NCBI GenBank assembly: GCA_000828835.1
Contig: AP014633.1
Coordinates: 744,001 to 808,000, forward strand
Direction: 5' to 3'
Source of the DNA: Thioploca ingrica
GTDB lineage: Bacteria > Pseudomonadota > Gammaproteobacteria > Beggiatoales > Beggiatoaceae
DNA length: 64,000 bases
Position 1 is the stretch's first letter; each line of letters starts with the position of its first letter. The translations under genes were made by a program, and so were the position numbers. Shown one piece after another: positions 1 to 10,500 of the stretch. The notes beneath the pieces were generated by a model that saw only the letters and a list, made by a program, of their open reading frames with translations, searched no databases and was not told where the DNA came from.

Positions 1-432
1 TTGCCTAAACGTCAGCCCGAGGAATCATTCCGACAGTGGCTAGTGCGTGGTAAAGGAGCCAAACAATGGGTTTTTAAGCCAATTACCGAAATAATCCGCC
101 TAGCCGCTGATACCAGTGAGTCTGAATTTCCGCTGCCGGATTCAGGACGGGCATTGGAATCCACAGATGGACAGTTTCGGCTGACTATTTTTATTCACGA
201 AATGGGTAAAATCACTATCCAGGTTGAAACGCTCGGTTTTGCAGCCGATAAATTTGCTAATCAACCCATCGGTATTGCGAGTGCACCCAGAGCAGATGCG
301 GTAGTTGCTGTTATCAACCTCAATGAAGATGGTGATGGCGACTGCACCGTTCCTGATCAGCTTGAAGTGCGTAAAACTTTACTGAGACCGAGTATCGGAT
401 TGTTTGAAGAAGTGGAAAAAAATAATGCGTAA
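1..432 (+). CDS. Hypothetical protein, probably incomplete at window edge
   Basis: The frame is open from the first base, where TTG could be a start but is more likely just the window edge, so the protein may be longer than 143 residues. I recognise no family. It is a soluble, acidic protein with no signal peptide or membrane segment and a DGDGD stretch near residues 110-114. Its end overlaps the start of the next gene by 8 bases, so it is translationally coupled to the two Lon-like genes downstream and probably works with them. Confidence 0.6.
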   Translation: MPKRQPEESFRQWLVRGKGAKQWVFKPITEIIRLAADTSESEFPLPDSGRALESTDGQFRLTIFIHEMGKITIQVETLGFAADKFANQPIGIASAPRADAVVAVINLNEDGDGDCTVPDQLEVRKTLLRPSIGLFEEVEKNNA

Positions 433-1003
433 AGTCGTGTTGATTCCAGTTTCTTCCCTAGCCGGGGCACCTCAACATCATCTGCTTGAACTGATCGTTG
501 AACCGGCGGAATTAAGTATCAATGCTCAACCGAAATTTCATTATCTTCAAGGTCATGGGCTGAAATCGGCTATTAAAGTGGCAGAAAAAGTGATTGTTCA
601 GCTTAAATCTAAAATAACTTTTTGGCCATCGAGAGCACCGTTATTATATCTCGCCAATCCTTTGCTCGGATTAAGTAATGCGCTGGGTGCGGCATTGGGA
701 ATTGTGATGAGTTTGCTCATGTATAATGGAGCATGTCGTTGTAACCGGTTGATTGCGATGGGTAAACTGAATTCAGTCACGGCTACTGTCGAAGCGGCGA
801 CTGATTTGACTGATGAATTAACATCTGCTATAGCATTAGGCTATCAAAATAAGTTACTTCGGTTTATTATTCCAAGGTTAGCCAATGAAGACGTGACTGT
901 GGTTAAACGCCACGCTGAACTGATTTGTCTCTTGAGAACACTTAACATCCGGGTTTTTCCGGTTCAAACTTTGCGGGAGGCCATCGCAGCGTGTTCGTCT
1001 TAA
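425..1003 (+). CDS. Degenerate Lon-protease-like domain protein
   Basis: This is a soluble protein of 192 residues. I chose the ATG at 425 rather than the TTG at 404 because it follows a purine-rich stretch and overlaps the previous stop. It is a visible paralogue of the next gene: both have a Ser followed by an LG-x-AL helix, an I-A-x-G-K-L strand, an F-I-P strand and an LRTL-x-I-x-V strand followed by a LxEA helix. That order resembles the proteolytic domain of Lon (S16). The Ser (about residue 84) is present, but the position matching the catalytic Lys reads Glu (about residue 131). If the alignment is right it is an inactive or binding-only member. The function is unknown and the family assignment is inference by eye. 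Confidence 0.55.
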   Translation: MRKVVLIPVSSLAGAPQHHLLELIVEPAELSINAQPKFHYLQGHGLKSAIKVAEKVIVQLKSKITFWPSRAPLLYLANPLLGLSNALGAALGIVMSLLMYNGACRCNRLIAMGKLNSVTATVEAATDLTDELTSAIALGYQNKLLRFIIPRLANEDVTVVKRHAELICLLRTLNIRVFPVQTLREAIAACSS

Positions 1004-1023
1004 CTTGACCAAGGAGGAAACCT

Positions 1024-2436
1024 GTGGAGAAAAGACGTTCGGTTGCTCAACATTCGGCGCTAATACCTATCATTGAATTAGGAAATAATGGTGATGTGAC
1101 CATCCCACCAAAGAATCTATTGTTGGAAGTTCATGCTGCTCCGTATCAGTTCGGGGATGACACTGATGATCTAGCTAGGAAAGCTAAGCAAAAAGAAATT
1201 GAACTTAAAGCCATCGATAAGGACTGGGATAGAGTTGCCGCTCCCTTGCGTAAGGTTAACGTGGTACTTTATCGCTCCGGTTGTGTCGCCGCCGGCGCAG
1301 TGCGCAAATTAGGATTGAAACAACCTAGACTGGCGCTTTATCAATGGATTAAACCGCAAGCTTGGCTAGAGCAACAAAGGTTGTATTCTTCATCCTATCC
1401 CGAAGAACTCAGTGAGGGAAACAGTGCTGAACTCGGGTTAGCATTGGTACTGTTGATGGCAGCCAGTGGTTCTCCCTATCGTCAAGTGATAGCAACCGGT
1501 AAGCTTAGCGGTCAAACGCAGTTAATCCGGGAACGTGACGTAAAAATATTGCCAGTAAGTAAGTTAGAGGAAAAATTTAATTTAGTTATACAACAAGTTA
1601 CTCAAGGTCAGCTTCCTCGAGATAAAGAGTTATTATTTTTTATCCCGAAGTACTGTAACCAAGGAGAATCGGCAGTTGAGGTTGAAAATCGGCCTGAAGT
1701 TCAAATTTTGCGAACTTTAGGCATTCAAGTAATACTGGTAGAATGGTTAAGTGAAGCCGCTGAAAAATTAAAAGCTAACACAGCGAGATATTTGCTACAA
1801 GACTTGATTTTGAAATGGTTTATAATAGTGCTATTGGTAATGAGCTTGAGTTGGGTTAGTTGGCTGGGGTGGCAAGATCGGGCTATTAGTATGAAATTTG
1901 TTGCGGCTAATCCGGTGACTTTATCAGCCGAACCTTTTTTAGTTTGTTTTAAGGGTAAAAAAGTTCATTATCAATCGATTGCACGCGAAGGAATCGTTCC
2001 CATTGTGCCGATAACAAGTACTTTAGGTTGGCAAGTTAAAATCGGTGAGGCTAACCGTTTTGATAGTTTATTAAACCAATGGTTTGGTTATCAGGGCTAT
2101 TACGTTGCTTATCTGATGATTTCAGAATTCTCAGCACCCATGGTTAACATCTCCGATGAGACCGGTAAAGTGATGAGGATACTTCCTGGTCAAGAATGGG
2201 CTTGGAGTTGGAAACTCAATGAGCAAGCAGAAGAAAATAAGCTCATCTTGCTTACTCAGCGAGGAGCATTTAAGCAAGACCAATTTCAGTTGTTAGTCAA
2301 CCAACCAATTGAGTCTAAAACTGCCGATTTGCCAATGAATATCACCGAAATAGCTAATAATATCGAGTCAAAATTTCCTAACGGGCTTTACTTTACATTC
2401 CGAACTACTAAAAGTAAATCTCAATGTACTTTATAG
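1024..2436 (+). CDS. Membrane-anchored Lon-like domain protein
   Basis: GTG start after a strong AAGGAGG site. The product has 470 residues in three parts: a cytoplasmic region of about 258 residues, one membrane segment at about 262-282, and a C-terminal extracytoplasmic domain of about 185 residues. Residues 130-250 resemble the S16 proteolytic domain of Lon, with S134 in a G-N-S-A-E-L-G context (compare G-P-S-A-G in Lon) and K184 in L-P-V-S-K-L-E-E-K (compare L-P-V-G-G-x-K-E-K). A Ser-Lys dyad may therefore be intact. No AAA+ ATPase is fused or nearby. The C-terminal domain is unrecognised. The last gene of a three-gene set, it may be a membrane-tethered peptidase or sensor. Confidence 0.6.
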   Translation: MEKRRSVAQHSALIPIIELGNNGDVTIPPKNLLLEVHAAPYQFGDDTDDLARKAKQKEIELKAIDKDWDRVAAPLRKVNVVLYRSGCVAAGAVRKLGLKQPRLALYQWIKPQAWLEQQRLYSSSYPEELSEGNSAELGLALVLLMAASGSPYRQVIATGKLSGQTQLIRERDVKILPVSKLEEKFNLVIQQVTQGQLPRDKELLFFIPKYCNQGESAVEVENRPEVQILRTLGIQVILVEWLSEAAEKLKANTARYLLQDLILKWFIIVLLVMSLSWVSWLGWQDRAISMKFVAANPVTLSAEPFLVCFKGKKVHYQSIAREGIVPIVPITSTLGWQVKIGEANRFDSLLNQWFGYQGYYVAYLMISEFSAPMVNISDETGKVMRILPGQEWAWSWKLNEQAEENKLILLTQRGAFKQDQFQLLVNQPIESKTADLPMNITEIANNIESKFPNGLYFTFRTTKSKSQCTL

Positions 2437-2528
2437 ATTGATGGGGGGTAGTGAGGCTAGAAATAATTTGCTGTTAAGTCTTAGTTAAAGTTAATGTATA
2501 GCGTTCTAATCGTGAGGGGAAAATTTGA

Positions 2529-2720
2529 ATGTTATTAAAAATGTTAAAGAGTACCAAGAAAATATGGATAGAGAAAAAGCTTGCCGGAGCTAGTAATATA
2601 CATGGGCCTCTTAAAAAGCCAACCGAACAACCAAAGCAGTCAAAAGATAAAGAAAAACCATCGGCATCTTCACCCAATAATCCCCAAAAAGTGAGTAATC
2701 ACAAATCGAATAAGTCGTAA
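2529..2720 (+). CDS. Possible small basic protein
   Basis: This is a 63-residue frame with ATG after a GAGGGG-like site (about 2514-2520). The N-terminal 25 residues are Lys-rich and could be a short amphipathic helix. The rest is low-complexity Lys/Pro/Ser/Asn and probably disordered. I recognise no family. It follows the Lon-like genes on the same strand after about 90 bases. The ribosome binding site is the main support, so it may be spurious. Confidence 0.35.
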   Translation: MLLKMLKSTKKIWIEKKLAGASNIHGPLKKPTEQPKQSKDKEKPSASSPNNPQKVSNHKSNKS

Positions 2721-2802
2721 GTAAATAGTCTGGATGAAACGAAGTGTAATCGAGGAATTTATCTTTTCCTGGATTCCGCTGCGCTTCATCTAGCCTACGT
2801 TC

Positions 2803-2875
2803 CAATGCCATTAAGTTCAGAATTCCCTCCTTTTTCAAAGGGGGGAGTTATTTATGGCTTAACTTAATGGCATTG
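2803..2875. repeat. Palindromic MITE-like repeat
   Basis: Perfect 15-base inverted arms (2803-2817 and 2861-2875, core AATGCCATTAAGTT) enclose a second palindrome, CCTCC-TTTTTCAAAGG-GGGG, at about 2826-2845. The right-arm motif CTTAACTTAATGG recurs at 34541-34553. The CCCTTT-CAAAGGG core recurs near 24370, 27660 and 43870. The stretch from 2721 to 3074 holds this element plus flanking partial repeats (for example GGATTCCGCTGCGCTTCATC at 2771-2790) and no gene. Confidence 0.7.
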
Positions 2876-3074
2876 AGGCTACGCTAGCTTAAGCGTTTGT
2901 GGATAGGGCGGAGCAGCGAAAATTAAATCAATAGATGAGTCTGGATTAGATACCTCTCAATTGATAGTGAAGTGGTTATGGTGTTGGAGTTAGCTTCCGC
3001 TTACTCTAACTGACATGTTAATATAATACCTAATAAAAATTTAGTTAATAGGTAATTATTTTTAGTACAAGTTA

Positions 3075-6000
3075 ATGGCAACGGCTCACTTTCCTATCGA
3101 ATCTCTTGATCCTATCTCAATCCCCTTACAAGGCATTAATTTGATCGAAGCCAGTGCGGGTACTGGGAAAACTTACACGATCACGACTTTATTTATCCGC
3201 TTAATTTTAGAAAAAAAATTGCTGATTAATCGAATTTTGGTGGTGACTTTTACCGAAGCCGCTACTGAGGAGTTACGTGACCGGATTCGTCGTCGCTTAT
3301 ATGAAACGTTACTCGCTTTTCAACAAGGGCAAAGTCAAGATCCAGTACTGACGCGGTTAATCCAGCAATATACTGAGCCTAATGAAGCCATTTTGCGCTT
3401 AAAAAATGCCCTGCGCGGTTTTGATGAAGCGGCTATTTTTACGATTCATAGTTTTTGTCGGCAAATGTTGCAGGGTAATGCTTTTGAAAGTGGGGTATTG
3501 TTCGATACCGAGTTGGTGAGTGATCAAGCTTACTTATTGCGTGAAATTGTTGAAGATTTTTGGCGACAACATTTTTATCAGGCTTCACCTTTATGGGTAA
3601 GCTATCTGTTGAATCAAGGTTATCATCAACCCTCCAAGTTATTAAAAATATTAAATTATGGCCAGTATGTTGGACAACCATTTTTAAATAAAATTCCTCA
3701 AATTGAATTGCCCGTGACGGCAGCCAAAGAATTCGCTTTTTATACGGCTTTCACTGCCGCTCAACAGACTTGGCAAGGTCATTCCGCCCAGATAGAAGAA
3801 TTACTCCTCCAAGATACTCATCTCAATGGCACTAAATATAAAAAGTCGTCTATTCCGCAGTGGTGCAAGGCGGTGGCTCGGTTTTTAAATGCGCCATGGA
3901 GGTCTATTCAATTACCGGATAAATGGATAAAATTCACGCAAGCGGAACTCATCAATAGTGTCAAACAAGGCAAAACTGCACCGCAACATATTTTCTTTGA
4001 ACAGAGTGAACAGTTATGGCATTGTCAGCAGGCGTTAGCGGCAGGTTTCGAGCAACAATTATTGGCTTTAAAAATAAAGTTATTTACCGTCGCCGAACAA
4101 GCTTTAGCTCAAAAGAAGCATCAGCATCATATTCAATCGTTTGATGATTTATTGCTTAATCTCTATCGCGCTTTAACCACGCCCCGGGGTCATTATTTAA
4201 CTCAGTTGATTCGTTATAAATATCACGCCGCTTTGATCGATGAATTTCAAGATACGGATCCTGTGCAGTATGATATCTTTCGGACACTTTACGGGGCGGG
4301 TAGCGATGGTCTGCTGTTTTTAATCGGTGATCCCAAACAAGCGATTTATAGTTTTCGCGGAGCTGATATTTTCACCTACATGGCGGCTTGTCGGGATGCG
4401 CAACAACATTATACGTTAGCCACCAATTGGCGTTCTGAACCTAATTTAATTCAGGCAGTTAATCAACTATTTGCCAAGGTGGCTCATCCGTTTATGTTCG
4501 CAGCCATTCCTTTTCAACCGGTACAAGCACCCGCACAGCAACAACTCTCCTCATTCAGTAATCGTTTAAAAATCGAGAATAAATATTTACCCCCGTTGCA
4601 AATTTGGTTTGTTCCTCGCCAATTAGCCCACGGACCCCCGGATAAACCCATTAACAAAAGTTGGGCAAAGCAGCAAATTCCGCTGACGGTGGCGAATGAA
4701 ATTGCGCGGTTATTAATGTTAGGTCAACTGGGGCAAGCGTTAATTGGCGATAAACCAGTGGTGGCGGGTGATATTGCGGTATTAGTTCGTACTCATGCGC
4801 AAGCGCAACGTTTGCAAAAAGTGTTGACTCAGTTACAAATTCCCAGTGTGTTGTATAGTCGCGATAGTTTGTTTGCTTCCCATGAAATTCGGGAAATAGA
4901 GCGGCTATTATTAGCTATCGCCGATCCCAGTGATGAGGGGCTGATTAAATCAGCTTTAACGACCGATATGCTTGGATTATCGGGGCATGATCTGTATCAA
5001 TTGTTAGACAATGAAAATGCTTGGCAAACTTATCTGAATCGGTTCCAGTATTATCATTTTTTGTGGCAACACGTTGGTTTTATTCAAATGTATCGGACTT
5101 TACTGATGACGGAGCAAGTGCAGAGTCGGTTATTAACTTACCCCGATGGTGAAAGACGCTTAACTAATGTATTACATGCCGCTGAGTTATTACAACAAGT
5201 GACCGTGCAACAAAACCGCGGTATCAGCGGGTTATGTCAATGGTTAGCGCAACAACGTGCTCAAGCCGGCACGATAGCGGAAGAACAACAGTTACGGTTA
5301 GAAAGCGATGAAAAACGGGTTAAGATTGTCACCATTCATAAAAGTAAAGGTTTAGAATATCCGATTGTATTCTGTCCGTTTGTGTGGGATGGTTATTTAT
5401 ATAGCCATAAGGCAGAACCGCTGATTTTTCATAATGAACAAGAACAATTAACCCTCGATTTAGGTTCGCTGGAGCAAGAGCACCATCGGCAACGCGCTGC
5501 CGCAGAAGAACGGGCTGAAAATTTACGCTTGTTCTATGTTGCGGTCACGCGAGCTAAACACCGTTGTTATTTAATTTGGGGTGCTTTTAGAGATGCCGGC
5601 ACTTCGGCGTTAGCGCATTTACTCCATCCCGGCAAAGTCATCGAAGAGACTGATGATGCGACTTTATGGCAAGATTTACACCACTTAGCGAGTCAGGCCG
5701 AACCGGCGATCCAACTTGCGCCGTTACCGACGGATCACCCGCCTTATCAACGTCAACGCGAACCAACCGCTAAACTGAGAGCTAGATATTTCAAAGGTCA
5801 CATCGATAAAACGTGGCGAGTGGCTAGTTTCACGGCATTATCTAGTCCAGCAACCGTGACCGATACCATTGAAAAACCCGATTACGATGAATTCGCCTCT
5901 AACCGCAGCAGTGGTATCAATAGCTTGATATTGTCGGATAAAAGCCCTATTTTTAATTTTCCCCGCGGGGCGCGGGCGGGGTCATTTATGCACGCCCTGT

Positions 6001-6674
6001 TTGAAAAGTTGGATTTTACTCAACCGGAGATGAAATTAGTCACTGAGCAATTAGCGCATTTTAATTATGAGGTTGACCAGTGGCATGAAGTTATCGTGAA
6101 TTGGGTTACCCAGGTGATTGGTACACCACTCGAGCCACAACGACCCACTTTTACGCTGTCACAAATTAGTCTTAATCATCGTCTTAACGAACTCGAGTTT
6201 TATTACCCCTTAGCACCGATTACCAGTCAAGGATTACAAACTCTATTCGCTGAATTTGGAACCTCGTTACCTTTGAATTCCTTGACTCAACACCAAACTG
6301 AGTTGCAATTCCTGCCGGTACAAGGTTTAATGAAAGGGTTCATTGATATGGTTTTTGAATATGAAGGGCGTTATTATTTAGTTGACTATAAATCTAATTT
6401 ACTCGGAACCCAGATGCACGCTTATCATCATAGCCAATTAAATGCAGTCATAATAAAAGAAGCTTATTGGTTACAATATCATATTTATGTTGTTGCCTTA
6501 CATCGTTATTTAGCGAACCGTTTATCGCATTATCGATATGAAGATCATTTTGGTGGGGTCTATTATTTGTTCTTACGTGGGATGCGACCACAATGGGGAG
6601 CACATTATGGTATTTATCGAGATTTACCCTCAGTCAAATTGATCGAAAAATTATCTGCCTACTTTGATAATTGA
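3075..6674 (+). CDS. recB: RecB, helicase-nuclease subunit of RecBCD
   Basis: A UvrD-type superfamily 1 helicase fused to a nuclease, the beta subunit of exonuclease V, which processes double-strand ends for RecA-dependent repair. Walker A (ASAGTGKT) lies at residues 26-33, Walker B/DEFQDTDPVQ at about 388-398, then GDPKQAIYSFRGAD, the HKSKGLEYPIV motif and the VAVTRAKHR motif. The C-terminal nuclease carries GFIDMVF followed by the VDYKSN motif near 1100, the catalytic Asp/Asp/Lys set. The length of 1199 residues is normal. No recC or recD lies next to it, although these often cluster. The ATG has only a weak ribosome binding site. Confidence 0.95.
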   Translation: MATAHFPIESLDPISIPLQGINLIEASAGTGKTYTITTLFIRLILEKKLLINRILVVTFTEAATEELRDRIRRRLYETLLAFQQGQSQDPVLTRLIQQYTEPNEAILRLKNALRGFDEAAIFTIHSFCRQMLQGNAFESGVLFDTELVSDQAYLLREIVEDFWRQHFYQASPLWVSYLLNQGYHQPSKLLKILNYGQYVGQPFLNKIPQIELPVTAAKEFAFYTAFTAAQQTWQGHSAQIEELLLQDTHLNGTKYKKSSIPQWCKAVARFLNAPWRSIQLPDKWIKFTQAELINSVKQGKTAPQHIFFEQSEQLWHCQQALAAGFEQQLLALKIKLFTVAEQALAQKKHQHHIQSFDDLLLNLYRALTTPRGHYLTQLIRYKYHAALIDEFQDTDPVQYDIFRTLYGAGSDGLLFLIGDPKQAIYSFRGADIFTYMAACRDAQQHYTLATNWRSEPNLIQAVNQLFAKVAHPFMFAAIPFQPVQAPAQQQLSSFSNRLKIENKYLPPLQIWFVPRQLAHGPPDKPINKSWAKQQIPLTVANEIARLLMLGQLGQALIGDKPVVAGDIAVLVRTHAQAQRLQKVLTQLQIPSVLYSRDSLFASHEIREIERLLLAIADPSDEGLIKSALTTDMLGLSGHDLYQLLDNENAWQTYLNRFQYYHFLWQHVGFIQMYRTLLMTEQVQSRLLTYPDGERRLTNVLHAAELLQQVTVQQNRGISGLCQWLAQQRAQAGTIAEEQQLRLESDEKRVKIVTIHKSKGLEYPIVFCPFVWDGYLYSHKAEPLIFHNEQEQLTLDLGSLEQEHHRQRAAAEERAENLRLFYVAVTRAKHRCYLIWGAFRDAGTSALAHLLHPGKVIEETDDATLWQDLHHLASQAEPAIQLAPLPTDHPPYQRQREPTAKLRARYFKGHIDKTWRVASFTALSSPATVTDTIEKPDYDEFASNRSSGINSLILSDKSPIFNFPRGARAGSFMHALFEKLDFTQPEMKLVTEQLAHFNYEVDQWHEVIVNWVTQVIGTPLEPQRPTFTLSQISLNHRLNELEFYYPLAPITSQGLQTLFAEFGTSLPLNSLTQHQTELQFLPVQGLMKGFIDMVFEYEGRYYLVDYKSNLLGTQMHAYHHSQLNAVIIKEAYWLQYHIYVVALHRYLANRLSHYRYEDHFGGVYYLFLRGMRPQWGAHYGIYRDLPSVKLIEKLSAYFDN

Positions 6675-6739
6675 TAAAGTGTTATGGCAACCGCCAGGGT
6701 TGTTCCTACGGATAGCTAACTATTTAGGGAGTTTTAACT

Positions 6740-6940
6740 ATGCAAAAACTTATCACCATACCTTTGGATGATGACAATGAAGAAGACATGACCATACGTG
6801 AACATTTAAGCAGTTACTTAGAAAATGGTTGGCGAGTGGTGCAAATGATACCGGTCGGTGCTGGCGTTGGCACCGGTGACGAAGAATCTGGTCCCTACGT
6901 AGCGGGCTGGCTGGCTATTTTACTCGAAAGATTTGAGTAA
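6740..6940 (+). CDS. Small conserved-looking hypothetical protein
   Basis: 66 residues, ATG after a TAGGGAG site with good spacing. The sequence has an acidic N-terminal part (D-D-D-N-E-E-D), a helix ending in LENGWRVVQMIPVGAG and a closing hydrophobic strand, VAGWLAILLERFE. The 'Leu-x-x-G-Trp-x-V' pattern resembles small DUF1737/DUF4177-type proteins, whose role is unknown. It is single-standing between recB and the large kinase. It is well supported as a gene but not in function. Confidence 0.65.
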   Translation: MQKLITIPLDDDNEEDMTIREHLSSYLENGWRVVQMIPVGAGVGTGDEESGPYVAGWLAILLERFE

Positions 6941-7529
6941 TTTTAATCCCAAGTTCAAGGTGATTATTGATTTAATGGTTCGATTTCCTTTGGCTCGGAA
7001 TCGCAAGTCAGTGGAGATAATAATGTCACGTTGAGTTTAGTGGTCTCACCGACTATTGTGATTCTGACCCTCTTCATGTCGTTAACATTGATACGGGTCA
7101 CTCAGAAGTGAGGTGGGTTTTTAGCCGCTTGAAGTTTTTGCAGAATAGCCTAGGTGCTACTTGGAATACAAGAGCGATTTCTCTACCTAACCGGTGTAGT
7201 CGTTAATAACCCATTCCCTTTCCATAAATATAAGTACTGGATTGATAATTGATAATTGATAATTGATAATTATTAATTATTACTCTTAAGTCAGTATGCA
7301 AAGAATCCATATTATTAAATAAATTTGATACTGATCGAGCAACAATGCAAGCAAGATGGAAATATTTTCTCATCTCAGAGGGCATTGCTTGTCACAACAG
7401 CTATCCTCCCTGAAAACAGCAACCCGATAACAGCTTGTTCAAAGTAAAATTGGCTTACTCTCCAAGCCCGAAGGGGTGGATTTTTTATTTATTTTAACTG
7501 AATATTTTTACTTCTGAGGGTCTAGACCA
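6941..7529. other. Intergenic stretch with possible gene relic
   Basis: No intact gene is seen. Plus-strand bases about 6975-7205 read as protein-like sequence in two successive frames (a G-S-I-S-F-G-S-E-S-Q segment, then D-P-L-H-V-V-N-I-D-T-G about 30 codons later). This could be a frameshifted relic of an exported protein. It is followed by an AT-rich heptamer repeat and, at 7461-7486, a small hairpin with a T run just before the kinase gene. Confidence 0.35.
7242..7269. repeat. Tandem heptamer repeat TTGATAA x4
   Basis: Four exact head-to-tail copies of TTGATAA, followed by degenerate copies (TTATTAA, TTATT) to about 7280. Short tandem heptamers of this kind are known in cyanobacteria and large sulfur bacteria. 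They are length-variable by replication slippage. Confidence 0.85.
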
Positions 7530-10500
7530 TTGGAAAATCAACACGATTTATTTTCATTTCCTTGGCTTATGCTCTGTTTTGTCGACTTTCGTGGTCAACT
7601 AAAACAAATAAGTCCTGACTTAGCCAAGTTACTCGGTGGTGATACCACTGAAAAACCAATTCAGGTTCATGACCAAGACCCCAATGAACCCAATAATTAT
7701 CCTTCGCTATTTGATCTAATTACACCATCACAACGATCGGTTATCGAAGCAGCGATATTGCAATTGCAACACCACCATCAACACTGGAATTTTGAAATCA
7801 GTGTCCCCTTTCAACCCGTCGCTGGTTATATTGAATCCAAATGGTTGTTATGGCAGGCAACCGCAGTTCCAGAACAGCAAGGTTTTTATGCCCAAATCAC
7901 GGATATCAGTGCTTATAAACAGCAAATTAATACCTTGCATCAAATTTTAGTAAGCCAACACGCTTTCTTTGAAAAATCGCAATTAGGCGCAGTATTACTT
8001 GATAGCGACGGACGTTTGCTAGAAGCTAATTTAGCCTTGGAACAGTTATTAGGTTATCACGCTACCGAATGGATTGAGCAGCCGCTAACGAAATTTATTT
8101 ATCCGGAAGATCTTGCGGTCTATCAAACCGCTGTTACCACGATAATGAATAATCGCGATTCTAAACAGCAATTAGAACTCCGCTTAATCCATAAAAATAG
8201 ACAACTCTTGTGGTGTCGGACGACCTTGACTTGGATCACGTATACCCCTTGGTCACCCGCTAGCGCCGGTTCTTCACCCGTTACTCTAGAACCAGAGCAT
8301 CCAACACCAAGAGAGCTGTTGATGATGATGGTTGAAGATCTTAGCGATCATCAATTGGCATTAGAAACCTTACAACAAGCTTTAGAACGCTATCATAGTC
8401 TATTTGAAAATGCGACTTTTGGTATTTTTCACTCGACCCTGGATGGCAAATTACTCAGTGCTAATCCAGCCTTAGCGCGCATTTTCGGTTATACCTCGCC
8501 ACAAGATTTTAAAAACAACGCCAGTTGTACTGGGGAACAGCTTTATGTTCATCCAGAACAACGCAATCAAATTGTTCAACTGGTCCAAGCAAATGCTAAT
8601 CAAATGCTCCAATTTGAAGTGGAGTATTATCGTAAAGATCGCACGATTATTATTGCTAATCTTTATTTGAACGCAGTTCGAGATGCTCAAGGGACGGTGC
8701 AGTATTTAGAAGGCATTGTGGAGGATATTACTACCCGCAAACAAGTTCAAAAACGTCTCCAGCAAAATGAAGAACACTATCGTCTGTTAGCAGAAAATGC
8801 CACTGATATGTTGTCTCAACTGACACCAACGGGTGAATTTCTCTATGTTTCCTCTGCTTGTCACTACTTGCTAGGATATCGTAAAGAAGATTTGCTGGGA
8901 CATAATGTGTATGAATTTATTTATCCGGTTGATATTGATAATATTAAAAATGAGTTAACCCAAGTCATTAAGAAAGACAAGCTTCAACACATGGCCGGTT
9001 CTTTGGCAACCTCGCTGACTTTGACCGTCAGTGGTCGAATTCGTCATCAATCCGGTCAATATCTGTGGTTTGAAATTACGAGTCGTTTTATTCGGCATCC
9101 AAGTACCGGTTCTATCCAAGAAATCTTAGCGATTTGGCGAGATGTTAATCAACGTAAGCAAATAGAAACCGCAGTACAATCAACTCACGAGCGATTGTTA
9201 TTGGTACTCGATAGTTTAGATGCTTTAGTGTATGTTGCTGATCTGGAAAGCTATGAAATCTTGTATTTAAATCAATATGGACGCACTATTTTTGGCGATA
9301 TCACCGGAAAAATGTGTTGGCAAGCTTTTTGGCATTCCCAACGTCATTATGGACCATGTCCATTTTGTCATCATCGGGTCATCCATGATCCCCAGCAATC
9401 GGATTTACACCGAGAAATCCAAGTTTCAGAATATTACAGTCCGGTGGCTAAACGCTGGTATGCAGTACATGATCGCGTTATTCGCTGGGTAGATGGACGC
9501 TTAGTTCGTTTAGAAGTGGCTTATGACATCACTGAGCGTAGAAAAGTGGAACAGTCACTGCAACTGAACCAAGAACGTTATGCGTTGGCAGTGGGTGCCG
9601 GGAAAACCGGGGTATGGGATTGGACCGTGAATAGCCAAGCCATTTACTTAGATCCCAATTTAAAAAAATTGTTGGGCTATGACGAGGTTGAATTACCCAA
9701 CCAATTATCCACTTGGATGTCTTTGGTCCACCCTCATGATGTGAAACCATTACAAAAAAACCTCAAGGAATATTTACGTCAACGGTTACCTCAATTTGAG
9801 GTGGAATATCGGCTGCTCAATAAAGCCGGGCAATTTCGCTGGATGATTATGCGTGGCACCGTGGTACGAGATAATTCCGGTCGTCCCTCTCGCATGATTG
9901 GAACGAATACCGATATCACCGAACGTAAACAAATTGAAGAACGTCTGCAAGAACAAGAGCGGCTCCTACGAGGCGTAGCACAGGCAACCCATACCCTTTT
10001 GACTTTACCGGATGATGACAAAGCGATTCAATCCGCCTTAGAAATTTTAGGTCGGATTATCTCGGTTGATCGCGCTTATCTTTTTGAAAATATGACGGTT
10101 TCTCAACCGGCTACGCCGATAGAAGCAGAAATATTTATTAATCAAAAATTTACTTGGGTTAATGAACGCTATAAACCCTATAACACCCCCTATAAATTGA
10201 AAAATCTTTCTTATGGACAGTACTTGCCAGGTTGGTATGATATTTTAGTGAAATATGAACCGATTGCGGGGTTAGTTAAAGATTTTTCGCCACCAATTCG
10301 TTCACTCCTGGAATCCTATCATGTGATTTCCATTGTGATCGTACCGCTCCATTTTAATGGGCAATTTTGGGGTTTTATTGGCTTAGATGATTGTCACCAG
10401 GAACGACAATGGTCACCCTATGAAATTTTTGCTTTAAAAGTGGTTGGTGATAGCATTCGCGGTACTTTAGCGCGTAAACAATATAAAGAATTCTTACGCC

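Noticed and set aside
7203..7385. 60-codon minus-strand frame over the heptamer repeats
   Set aside because: Composed largely of translated repeat (I-I-N-Y-Q pattern). No ribosome binding site or family.
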